This document shows, piece after piece, positions 45,442 to 51,741 of a stretch of DNA of 51,741 nucleotides. The DNA is from an uncultured Clostridia bacterium (GTDB lineage Bacteria > Bacillota > Clostridia > TANB77 > CAG-508): assembly GCA_944386755.1 (NCBI GenBank), contig CALXCF010000011.1, forward strand, positions 1 to 51,741. Reading direction: 5' to 3'. The number at the start of each line of letters is the position of its first letter. The first letter of the stretch is position 1. The notes beneath the pieces are model-generated. The model made no database searches. It was not told the DNA's origin and saw nothing but the letters and a program-made list of their open reading frames with translations. The position numbers and the translations under genes were made by a program.

Positions 45442-46332
45442 ATGACTATTTATATTGACGTAGTATTTTTAGAAAACTTAGTAATGAATTCAATAATATT
45501 GATAGCATCAGGAATTATATTAAAAAAGAAATTGAAATGGATAAGAATTTTACTTGCAAGTTCTTTAGGAGCTGTTTATACAATTATAGGATATATATCA
45601 GTATTAGAGATTTATTCAAACTTGGTATTAAAGGTAATATTATCAATATTAATTATATATATAGCATTTAATCCACAAACAGTAAAACAATTGTGGAAAG
45701 ACGTACTAATATTTTATTTAACATCTTTTGTATTCGGAGGAGTAGCTTTTGCTTTAATATATGTTGTGAAGCCACAAGATATTTTAATGAAAAATGGATT
45801 GTTCTTAGGAACATATCCATTGAAAACAGTATTGTTAGCAGCAATAGTTGCATTTATTATACTAATTGCAGCATTTGCGATTGTTAAAACTAAATTTAGC
45901 AAGAAAGATATGTTTTGTGAAGTAGAAGTTGAATTAAATAATAAAAAGATTAAAACTAGAGCAATGATAGATACGGGAAATTTATTAAAAGAGCCAATTA
46001 CAAATACACCTGTAATTGTATTGGAGCACACCTTATTATATGAATGTGTGCCAAAAGAAATTTTGGATAATTTAGAAAGTATTTTAGGAGGTGAATTAGT
46101 CAAAATACCGGAAAAAGTAAGAAATGAGTACATATCAAAATTAAAATTAATTCCATTTGCATCCTTAGGAAAGCAAAATGGAATGTTAGTGGGAATAAAA
46201 GCGGATAGTTTAAAAATTATACAAGACGACCAAGAGAAGGAAAATAAAAATGTCATTGTAGGAATTTATAATAAATCTTTAACAAAAAGAGGTGAATATA
46301 GAGCTTTAATTGGAATGGATTTAATAATTTGA
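45442..46332 (+). CDS. spoIIGA: Sporulation sigma-E processing peptidase SpoIIGA
   Basis: 296-residue membrane aspartic protease that cleaves pro-sigma-E in the mother cell. The N-terminal half has five hydrophobic helices (TIYIDVVFLENLVMNSIILI onwards, to about residue 150). The cytosolic half has the active-site Asp in RAMIDTGNLLKEPIT (about residue 176) and the later SLGKQNGMLVGIKADSL and YRALIGMDLI. ATG 45442 is chosen because AGGTGA is then 5 nt away. sigE follows after 77 nt. Confidence 0.93.
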   Translation: MTIYIDVVFLENLVMNSIILIASGIILKKKLKWIRILLASSLGAVYTIIGYISVLEIYSNLVLKVILSILIIYIAFNPQTVKQLWKDVLIFYLTSFVFGGVAFALIYVVKPQDILMKNGLFLGTYPLKTVLLAAIVAFIILIAAFAIVKTKFSKKDMFCEVEVELNNKKIKTRAMIDTGNLLKEPITNTPVIVLEHTLLYECVPKEILDNLESILGGELVKIPEKVRNEYISKLKLIPFASLGKQNGMLVGIKADSLKIIQDDQEKENKNVIVGIYNKSLTKRGEYRALIGMDLII

Positions 46333-46376
46333 AAAATAATTACGATTTTGGCAAAGAAATAATTACAATTTTGGCT
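46331..46376 (+). repeat. Tandem 21-22 nt repeat between spoIIGA and sigE
   Basis: GAAAAATAATTACGATTTTGGC (22 nt) then GAAATAATTACAATTTTGGC, nearly identical to the left arm of the hairpin element at 38008. The first unit overlaps the spoIIGA stop. Confidence 0.5.
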
Positions 46377-46409
46377 AAGTAGATTAAAAAGAAAGGGATG
46401 AGATTAAAT

Positions 46410-47154
46410 ATGAAAATTAAAATATTAGAATTGCTCAAAAATGGAATAAGTAGTGTTTGTGCAAAATACATAAACGACAAAAATGAAATAGAATATTTGC
46501 CCATATTTTATATTGCAGGAAGTCAAACATTACCACCACCTTTACCACCAGAAGAAGAGCAAGAACTAATAGAGCAGCTATCAAAAGAAGATAATTTAGA
46601 AGTGAGGCAAAAGTTAGTAGAAAGAAATTTAAGATTAGTAGTGTATATAGCAAAAAAATTCGAAAATACAGGGATAGGTATAGAAGATTTAATATCAATT
46701 GGAACAATTGGTTTAATGAAAGGTGTTAATACTTTTAATTCAGATAAAAAAATTAAATTGGCTACATATGCTTCAAGATGTATTGAAAATGAAATTTTAA
46801 TGTTTTTAAGAAAGAATAATAAAATAAAAGGAGAGGTTTCAATTGATGAACCTTTAAATAAAGATGGCGATGGAAATGAGTTGCTTTTGTCAGATATCTT
46901 AGGAACTGAGCCAGATGTGACTTCAAGAAATTTAGAAGATGAAGTGGATAGAACTTTGCTTCGTGCTTCAATTGCAAAATTGAATGATAGGGAAAAAAAT
47001 ATAATGGAAATGAGGTTTGGTTTTAAAACTGGTAAAGAAAAGACTCAGAAAGAGGTGGCCGATGAACTTCGGAATATCTCAAAGCTATATTTCAAGGCTT
47101 GAAAAAAAGATTATTAATAAGATGAAGAGGGAGATTTCAAGCAAAATTGGTTGA
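46410..47154 (+). CDS. sigE: Sporulation sigma factor sigma-E, +1 shift at CGGA
   Basis: Mother-cell RNA polymerase sigma factor, 247 residues with the shift included, including an N-terminal pro-sequence of about 40 residues removed by SpoIIGA ([16 protein letters not shown] marks the mature region). Region 2 has [38 protein letters not shown] and [16 protein letters not shown]. Region 4 starts with [15 protein letters not shown]. The zero frame meets CGG at 47070, inside region 4.2, and then continues with an unrelated tail to 47102. Skipping the C gives [18 protein letters not shown] and a TGA at 47152. The adjacent sigG has ADEIGISQAQVSRLEK at the same place, so the shift is fixed by a paralogue in the window. 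ATG 46398 abuts the ribosome site, so 46410 is likelier. Confidence 0.9.
47070..47073 (+). other. CGGA +1 frameshift site in sigE
   Basis: Zero-frame CGG (codon 221 from ATG 46410) followed by A; +1 reading gives GGA (Gly), the first residue of the region 4.2 recognition helix segment GISQ. Confidence 0.85.
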
Positions 47155-47220
47155 GTGTAAGTATAAAAATAACTCTTTTGGAAATACTTAAAATAAGTAA
47201 TTCTAAAGGAGGTTTTTCTT

Positions 47221-47997
47221 TTGTTAAATAATAAGGTAGAAATATGTGGCGTAAATACTAGCAAATTACCTTTACTATCAAAAAAAGAAAAAGAAGAACT
47301 ATTCATAAAAATAAAAGCAGGAGATGAAGAAGCAAGACAAACATTTATAAAAGGAAATTTAAGATTAGTATTAAGTGTAATACAAAGATTTCATGGTAGA
47401 GGAGAATCAGCAGATGACCTATTTCAGGTGGGATGTGTTGGACTAATTAAAGCAATAGATAACTTTGATTTAAGTCAAAATGTTCAATTTAGTACTTATG
47501 CTGTACCAATGATAGTTGGAGAAGTCAAAAGATATTTAAGAGATAATAATAGTATAAGAGTAAGCAGGTCTGTTAGAGATTTAGCATATAAAGCAATTCA
47601 AGTAAAAGAGAGGTTTAATAAAGAACATGGAAGAGAACCGAAAATTGAGGAAATAGCCAATGAATTAGGAGTGGAAAGAGAAGAAGTTGTTTTTAGTTTT
47701 GATGCAATTCAGGATCCAGTATCATTGCAAGAGCCGGTATATAATGATGGTTCAGAAGGTATATATATAATGGACCAGGTAAAAGATAGTAAAAATACAG
47801 ATGAATCTTGGACAGAAAAAATGGCTATTGAAGGGGCTATGAAGAAGTTAAATGAAAAAGAAAGGATGATAATTACTAAAAGATTTTTTGATGGAAGAAC
47901 TCAAATGGAAGTTGCAGATGAAATAGGAATATCTCAGGCACAAGTTTCTAGATTAGAGAAAAGTGCTATAAGTCATATTAGAAGGTGGTATAAATAA
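47221..47997 (+). CDS. sigG: Sporulation sigma factor sigma-G
   Basis: 258-residue forespore sigma factor. N-terminal VEICGVNTSKLPLLSKKEKE is the sigma-G signature (anti-sigma contact). Region 2: GNLRLVLSVIQRFHGRGESA, then DDLFQVGCVGLIKAIDNFDL and QFSTYAVPMIVGEVKRYLRD. Region 3: SVRDLAYKAIQVKERFNKEH. Region 4.2: EVADEIGISQAQVSRLEKSA. TTG 47221 is eight bases after AAAGGAGG. It follows sigE by 66 nt, the standard spoIIGA-sigE-sigG order. It has no frameshift and no in-frame CGG. Confidence 0.97.
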   Translation: MLNNKVEICGVNTSKLPLLSKKEKEELFIKIKAGDEEARQTFIKGNLRLVLSVIQRFHGRGESADDLFQVGCVGLIKAIDNFDLSQNVQFSTYAVPMIVGEVKRYLRDNNSIRVSRSVRDLAYKAIQVKERFNKEHGREPKIEEIANELGVEREEVVFSFDAIQDPVSLQEPVYNDGSEGIYIMDQVKDSKNTDESWTEKMAIEGAMKKLNEKERMIITKRFFDGRTQMEVADEIGISQAQVSRLEKSAISHIRRWYK

Positions 47998-48071
47998 AAA
48001 TTAATAAAAGGACTTTTCAAAATAGGAATAAATAGATATAATGTAGTAAATGAAAATAGGAGGAGAAGAAA

Positions 48072-48755
48072 ATGAAGTATGAAATTTTAGGAAAAACTGT
48101 ACCAATAGTTGAAGCAACATTAAATAAGGGAGAAAGTCTTTACACACAAAGTGGTGGGATGACATGGCAATCACAAGGAATAAAGATGGCAACTAATGCA
48201 CGTGGTGGAGTAATGAAAAGTTTAGGGAGAATTTTTACAGGAGAATCAATTTTCATGAGCTCATATACAGCAGAAGTGGATGGAGCAAAGGTTGCTTTTG
48301 CAACAACAGTACCAGGTGATATTATGCCAGTAAATATGTCAGAAATTTCTAATGGACTTATCTTGCAAAAAGGAGCATTTTTATGCGCAGAAGATGATAT
48401 TGAATTAAAAGTGAAATTCACAAAAAAGATTTCAGCAGGATTATTTGGAGGAGAAGGATTCATCTTGCAAGAAACACAAGGAAAAGGAATGATGTTTTTA
48501 GAAATAGATGGAGACCCAATTATTAAAGAATTAGCAGCTGGTGAAGTATTGAAGGTTGATACAGGAAATGTAGTGGCATTTGAGCCATCAGTTTCATATC
48601 AAATAGAAACAGTTAAAGGATTAGGAAATATATTTCTAGGTGGTGAAGGTTTATTTTTAACTAAATTAACTGGACCAGGTAAAGTAATATTGCAATCACA
48701 AAACTTTATGGATTTTGCAGGTAGAATTGCTTCAATTATTCCATTGGGAAAATAA
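48072..48755 (+). CDS. AIM24/TIGR00266 family protein
   Basis: 227-residue protein of the AIM24 family, a double-stranded beta-helix without known enzymatic function. It shows the family's glycine-rich turns: LNKGESLYTQSGGMTWQSQG, GGVMKSLGRIFTGESIFMSS, TTVPGDIMPVNMSEISNGLI and LFGGEGFILQETQGKGMMFL. It has no signal peptide or membrane segment. A GGAGGAG site precedes the ATG. It is probably monocistronic, with a terminator at 48832. Confidence 0.9.
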   Translation: MKYEILGKTVPIVEATLNKGESLYTQSGGMTWQSQGIKMATNARGGVMKSLGRIFTGESIFMSSYTAEVDGAKVAFATTVPGDIMPVNMSEISNGLILQKGAFLCAEDDIELKVKFTKKISAGLFGGEGFILQETQGKGMMFLEIDGDPIIKELAAGEVLKVDTGNVVAFEPSVSYQIETVKGLGNIFLGGEGLFLTKLTGPGKVILQSQNFMDFAGRIASIIPLGK

Positions 48756-48831
48756 AATTCTGATAGAGGGTATAAAATATCGAAAAGTTGTTAAGTACGA
48801 GGTTAAAATTTTAATATATTAAAGAAATTAA

Positions 48832-48877
48832 AAATCAATTAGAAAAGTGTAAAATACTTTAGCTAATTGATTTTTTT
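48832..48877 (+). terminator. Rho-independent terminator
   Basis: Perfect 11-bp stem AAATCAATTAG/CTAATTGATTT (48832-48842 with 48863-48873) and T-run; the interior can pair AAAAGTGTA with TACTTT. Confidence 0.8.
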
Positions 48878-48952
48878 CATAGAAGATGAATATATATAGT
48901 AAAAGGATAAACTACGTAAATATAATAAATTTTTTTAGGGGGGTAGATAAAT

Positions 48953-49192
48953 TTGTCTATGCAAGATAAAGGTTTAGACTTTAAACACAAAGAAGTTATA
49001 AATATAACAAATGGAAAAAGATTAGGATATGTTCAAGATGTTTGTGCAGATTTAGAAACTGGAACAATAACATCAATCATAGTTCCAGGTTCTAATAAGG
49101 TTTTAAATATTTTTTCAAGTAATAATGAAATAGTGATTCCGTGGCAGAAAATTAAATGCATAGGAGATGATATTATATTGGTTGAAATTTAG
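48953..49192 (+). CDS. YlmC/YmxH family PRC-barrel sporulation protein
   Basis: 79-residue PRC-barrel-like protein of the YlmC/YmxH family, with the pattern FKHKEVINITNGKRLGYVQD, ETGTITSIIVPGSNK and NEIVIPWQKIKCIGDDIILV. Members are conserved in spore-forming Firmicutes and linked to sporulation. TTG 48953 with AGGGGGG nine bases upstream is preferred over ATG 48959. It converges with the M14 gene with only 8 nt between the stop codons and no clear terminator. Confidence 0.85.
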   Translation: MSMQDKGLDFKHKEVINITNGKRLGYVQDVCADLETGTITSIIVPGSNKVLNIFSSNNEIVIPWQKIKCIGDDIILVEI

Positions 49193-49200
49193 TATTCTGG

Positions 49201-50119
49201 CTAGGAAATAGCACCTAAAATTAAAATACCAATATTATCATTATAAATCTCATTAAATTGAGAAATAGGGAGTGGATTTTCTCCAATACCAGCTTCAATT
49301 GTATAACCGTGGTTTATTATATTTTTGAATAAACCAATCTTTGTAACCTGCAAAACTTGAATTATAAGGAGTCTCTGATAATCTATAACCACTTGCTTGT
49401 GAAAATTTTTCACCTATTTCTAAACTGTTTGGTGGATTAAAATTTTGGAATTGCCAATAAATTTCTTGACCTTGAGTATGATAAGCGATTACTAATCTAA
49501 AATCATGCATCAATGTGAAATTGTAAATAGCTAAACTTTCAGGTTCTGTTAATGGCCCATATCCAACAAAATCACGTGGAGCAGATTGATTAAATCCTTG
49601 AGAATATTTTATTTCTTTTGCTTGTTCCCATCCAGCAGGAAATTGTAAATTCAGGTCTACACCATTAATATTTGCCTTCCAACCAGAAGGAAAAGGAATA
49701 TTAGGAAAATTGTTAGCTATAGATAAAGCTCTTTGGTAAGCAAATGAGTTAGTTGGCAAACTTCCAGTAACTAAATTAATTACATCAGGATTTACCATAG
49801 GCATAATATATATACTGGAACTATTAAATAAATTTCTGACATTATAGCCATACAATGAACCATCTTGTACATAAGCAGTTGCATAGTCTTCGATAAATTT
49901 CATTAAAAGTGTGCTTGTTATCCATTCATTTGCGTGAATTCCACCTGAGTAAAATACCTTGTTAGGACCTTTACCAAGTTTTATAACATAAATGTTTTTT
50001 CTCATTACACTATTTCCAACTATTTGTATATTGAGAAAAGGATAAACAGTATTCAAACTTATTAAATTACTTCTTAATAGGTTGTAAGTATAATTGACAT
50101 TTGTTGGAACAATACTCAT
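49201..50119 (-). CDS. M14 zinc carboxypeptidase family (gamma-D-glutamyl-DAP peptidase-like), +1 shift at CGGT
   Basis: 305 residues with the shift. Zinc ligands are in SGGIHANEWITSTLL (HxxE, near residue 69) and VIAYHTQGQEIYW (His near 217). The substrate-binding stretch NINGVDLNLQFPAGWEQA is typical of the LysM-type gamma-D-Glu-DAP endopeptidases that cut wall peptides. The zero frame meets CGG at 49309-49307 (P-R-L-Y-N-stop). Skipping its C gives P-GYTIEAGIGENPLPISQF, with the catalytic Glu of the family in YTIEAG, and a TAG at 49203-49201. Without the shift the enzyme lacks its catalytic Glu. ATG 50119 is behind GGTGAT. It has no signal peptide. Confidence 0.88.
49306..49309 (-). other. 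CGGT +1 frameshift site in M14 peptidase gene
   Basis: Zero-frame CGG (codon 271) followed by T on the minus strand; +1 reading gives GGT (Gly) and restores the active-site Glu segment. Confidence 0.85.
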
Positions 50120-50167
50120 ATATATCACCAATATATAATATGAGAAGATAAAAATTAAGTGAATGTG

Positions 50168-50196
50168 TTGATAAAATATCTAAAATATTGTATAAT
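50168..50196 (+). promoter_or_regulatory. Promoter of ssrA
   Basis: TTGATA (50168-50173), 17-nt spacer, TATAAT (50191-50196), about 12 nt before the tmRNA 5' end. Confidence 0.75.
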
Positions 50197-50208
50197 TAAT
50201 AGGTATCT

Positions 50209-50559
50209 GGGGATGTAATGGTTTCGACATATTACCAGAAATATAAATAGCAAGTAGTGGATTCTCGTTGGCCACTTAAAAAACGAGAAACTAAATATAA
50301 ACGCTAATAAACAAGAAGTAGCATTAGCTGCCTAAGTTGTAGCTACACTTTACTAGATATCCCACATATTTAGATAAAGTGCCGATTTTGTGGGAAACAA
50401 AACTACTTTTGCTTCAAAAGTAGTGGGTATTTAGAAGCTATATCTTATTTTAACCTGTTTATCGGTGAAAATAAGATGAAATTAAAAGATAAACTAAACT
50501 TGTAGAAGTTTATATGGAAAGTATTATGGACAGGAGTTCGACTCTCCTCATCTCCACCA
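50209..50559 (+). ncRNA. ssrA: Transfer-messenger RNA
   Basis: 5' GGGGATGTAATGGTTTCGAC and 3' GAGTTCGACTCTCCTCATC, then TCCACCA, form the tRNA-Ala-like acceptor and T arm; CCA is encoded. The tag frame GCT-AAT-AAA-CAA-GAA-GTA-GCA-TTA-GCT-GCC-TAA (50303-50335) encodes ANKQEVALAA, with the expected ALAA end. Length 351 nt. It rescues ribosomes on broken messages and could also act on ribosomes stalled at CGG. Transcribed divergently from the M14 gene and upstream of the tRNA-Gly. Confidence 0.96.
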
Positions 50560-50565
50560 TTGTTC

Positions 50566-50616
50566 CCTTATATGAACACTGTCTACTATGTTGGTGGATT
50601 TGCTGTGAATATAAGG
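50566..50616 (+). terminator. Hairpin after ssrA
   Basis: Arms CCTTATAT (50566-50573) and ATATAAGG (50609-50616). Weak T-run; it may separate tmRNA and tRNA transcription or serve as a processing site. Confidence 0.35.
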
Positions 50617-50637
50617 TTTGAAGATTATAATAAATAA

Positions 50638-50711
<74 letters not shown>

Positions 50712-50717
50712 AAAATT

Positions 50718-50774
50718 ACTCCCACGAAATTCTAAAATTACTTAAAATAAGTACTTTTAGAACTTTGTGGGAGT
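50718..50774 (+). terminator. Hairpin after tRNA-Gly
   Basis: Arms ACTCCCAC (50718-50725) and GTGGGAGT (50767-50774), with extended internal pairing TTCTAAAA/TTTTAGAA. Probable terminator of the tRNA transcript. Confidence 0.65.
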
Positions 50775-50917
50775 ATAATTTATAATTAATATTTAAGAAA
50801 GTTATTCAATTACAACCAAAAGTCTACTATAAAAAATTTTACAAAACCACTTGATTTAAAAACAAATGTTTGATACAATATGAAAACAACAAACTTTTAT
50901 TTTAGGAGAGTGATTAT

Positions 50918-51649
50918 GTGAAAGAAGCTTATATAAAATGTTTGAAAAAATTACGAGAATTTAGAAAAAGTTTAAATACAGAAAATGATTTAAAAAGAGG
51001 AAAACTATATTTTACTTGGATTAGCGATAAAACTAAAAAAATAGAAAATGAAAAAGATATTGATTATATTTATAAAAATATAGTGCAATATACACTAAAG
51101 AATTATAAAATTGATAAATATAATTATGAAAGATTAAATAAGCAATTGAAAAATATTGTTAAAAATAACTATGCTTTAAAGAAGAATAATTATATATTTA
51201 ATAATACCAATATTTCTAAAGAAGATACAATGTTATTAACAAAAAAAGTATTGCTAAAAAGAGGAAATGTTGTATGGATAGATTTTGGATTTAATATAGG
51301 AAATGAATTTGGAGGAATGCATCCTGCTATTATATTAAAAAATTTTGATAATGAAATATTTGTATTGCCAATATCATCTAAAAAACCTAAAGAATATAAA
51401 AAACTAGAACAAGATTATCAAAATAAAAAGATAACACTTGAAGAATGTGAAAAGAAAAAAGGGCAAATTACAGAAATAGTACAAATAGATAATATATATA
51501 GATTTAAAGATATGATTAGATGGGTTAATATTACAAGAATGAAAAAAGTTAGTATATTAAGAATGAATTTTAATGGTACTATTGGTAAGGTTGATGGAAA
51601 ATATTTAAGTACAATAAATGAAAAAATAAGGACAGAATTTTTTGAATAA
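50918..51649 (+). CDS. MazF/PemK-like protein with long N-terminal extension
   Basis: 243 residues. The C-terminal part (about 110-240) follows the PemK/MazF fold: LLKRGNVVWIDFGFNIGNEF, GGMHPAIILKNFDNEIFVLP, ISSKKPKEYKKLEQ, then ITEIVQIDNIYRFKDMIRWV. The first 105 residues are a helical, Lys/Asn-rich extension (EAYIKCLKKLREFRKSLNTE) not found in ordinary toxins of 110 residues. No antitoxin gene lies directly upstream. It may be an mRNA interferase or a non-toxic relative; the R and S/T catalytic positions are only partly recognisable. GTG 50918 follows AGGAGAG. Confidence 0.75.
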   Translation: MKEAYIKCLKKLREFRKSLNTENDLKRGKLYFTWISDKTKKIENEKDIDYIYKNIVQYTLKNYKIDKYNYERLNKQLKNIVKNNYALKKNNYIFNNTNISKEDTMLLTKKVLLKRGNVVWIDFGFNIGNEFGGMHPAIILKNFDNEIFVLPISSKKPKEYKKLEQDYQNKKITLEECEKKKGQITEIVQIDNIYRFKDMIRWVNITRMKKVSILRMNFNGTIGKVDGKYLSTINEKIRTEFFE

Positions 51650-51653
51650 AACA

Positions 51654-51682
51654 TTGACTTATGTCATAAAATATAGTATCAT
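51654..51682 (+). promoter_or_regulatory. Promoter near the window end with a GAAA-loop hairpin downstream
   Basis: TTGACT (51654-51659), 17-nt spacer, TATCAT (51677-51682). The transcript would contain GGAAC-GAAA-GTTCC (51719-51732), a GNRA-capped hairpin typical of 5' leaders or small RNAs. The window ends before the gene it serves. Confidence 0.5.
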
Positions 51683-51741
51683 AGTATTAGAAAGTAATCA
51701 ATAAGGATTGCTGTGGGAGGAACGAAAGTTCCAGTAAAATT

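Noticed and set aside
46331..46376. CRISPR-like tandem repeat
   Set aside because: Only two imperfect units without spacers of constant length and no cas genes.
729..49309. Sequencing or assembly errors as the cause of the five frameshifts
   Set aside because: Not excluded without reads, but errors would not fall five times on a zero-frame CGG with Gly restored each time. The contexts differ (GCT, ATA, ACA, CTT and CCA before CGG), GG dinucleotides are very common elsewhere without extra C, and both strands are affected.
729..49309. Simple reassignment of CGG to another amino acid
   Set aside because: A triplet reassignment would not change the reading frame; all five sites need one base skipped.

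Overview
The window is chromosomal DNA of a strongly AT-rich, anaerobic, endospore-forming member of the Clostridia. The support is a spoIIGA-sigE-sigG locus, a Clostridia-type division cluster (divIB, two DUF881 genes, sbp, ftsA, ftsZ), dapL/dapF lysine and diaminopimelate synthesis, pyruvate formate-lyase with its activase, and AdhE. AGGAGG-like Shine-Dalgarno sites and frequent TTG/GTG starts fit this. Species cannot be told from the sequence.

Layout. 1-2.1 kb: two decayed, leaderless pilin-like surface-protein genes. 2.2-5.3 kb: a small unknown gene, dapF, a foreign-looking small gene and dapL. 5.4-9.1 kb: HD hydrolase, ruvA, rarA, split TauE/SafE exporter. 9.1-16.2 kb: cysteine-rich protein, small membrane proteins, ECF sigma with membrane anti-sigma-like partner, VanY peptidase, dCMP deaminase, pyrophosphatase, polysaccharide deacetylase. 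16.2-23.7 kb: two-OB SSB protein, GT-C-like membrane protein, lspA, two pseudouridine synthases, S1-domain protein, winged-helix-like protein. 23.7-32 kb: pflA/pflB, two XRE regulators, M23 peptidase, adhE. 32-38 kb: coiled-coil protein, asnS, and BRO, FlaR-like and DinD genes. 38-48 kb: murA, divIB, DUF881 x2, sbp, ftsA, ftsZ, spoIIGA, sigE, sigG. 48-51.7 kb: AIM24 protein, YlmC protein, M14 peptidase, tmRNA, an unusual tRNA-Gly, a MazF/PemK-like protein.

Main observation. Five genes (a BspA-like protein, a TSUP exporter subunit, murA, sigE and an M14 peptidase) are each broken by exactly one +1 shift. In all five the shift lies on a zero-frame CGG codon, and skipping its C puts a glycine codon (GGA, GGA, GGC, GGA, GGT) next and restores the protein family. 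A tRNA-Gly near the right end has anticodon UCC followed by G37 instead of the usual A37, plus a disturbed anticodon stem. UCCG is complementary to the tetranucleotide CGGA. I infer that this lineage reads CGGN as a four-base glycine codon, or programs +1 frameshifting there, and that this includes the essential cell-wall gene murA and the mother-cell sporulation sigma factor. Only two other in-frame CGG codons were found by eye, both in small unrecognised ORFs where a shift would truncate the product; they are the main counter-evidence.

Other notable items: a pair of ~170-nt structured elements after rluD and ftsZ with compensatory stem changes, a dispersed family of GGGAC-type palindromic repeats at gene 3' ends, and leaderless pilin-like cassettes that both begin at the same point of the conserved hydrophobic segment.
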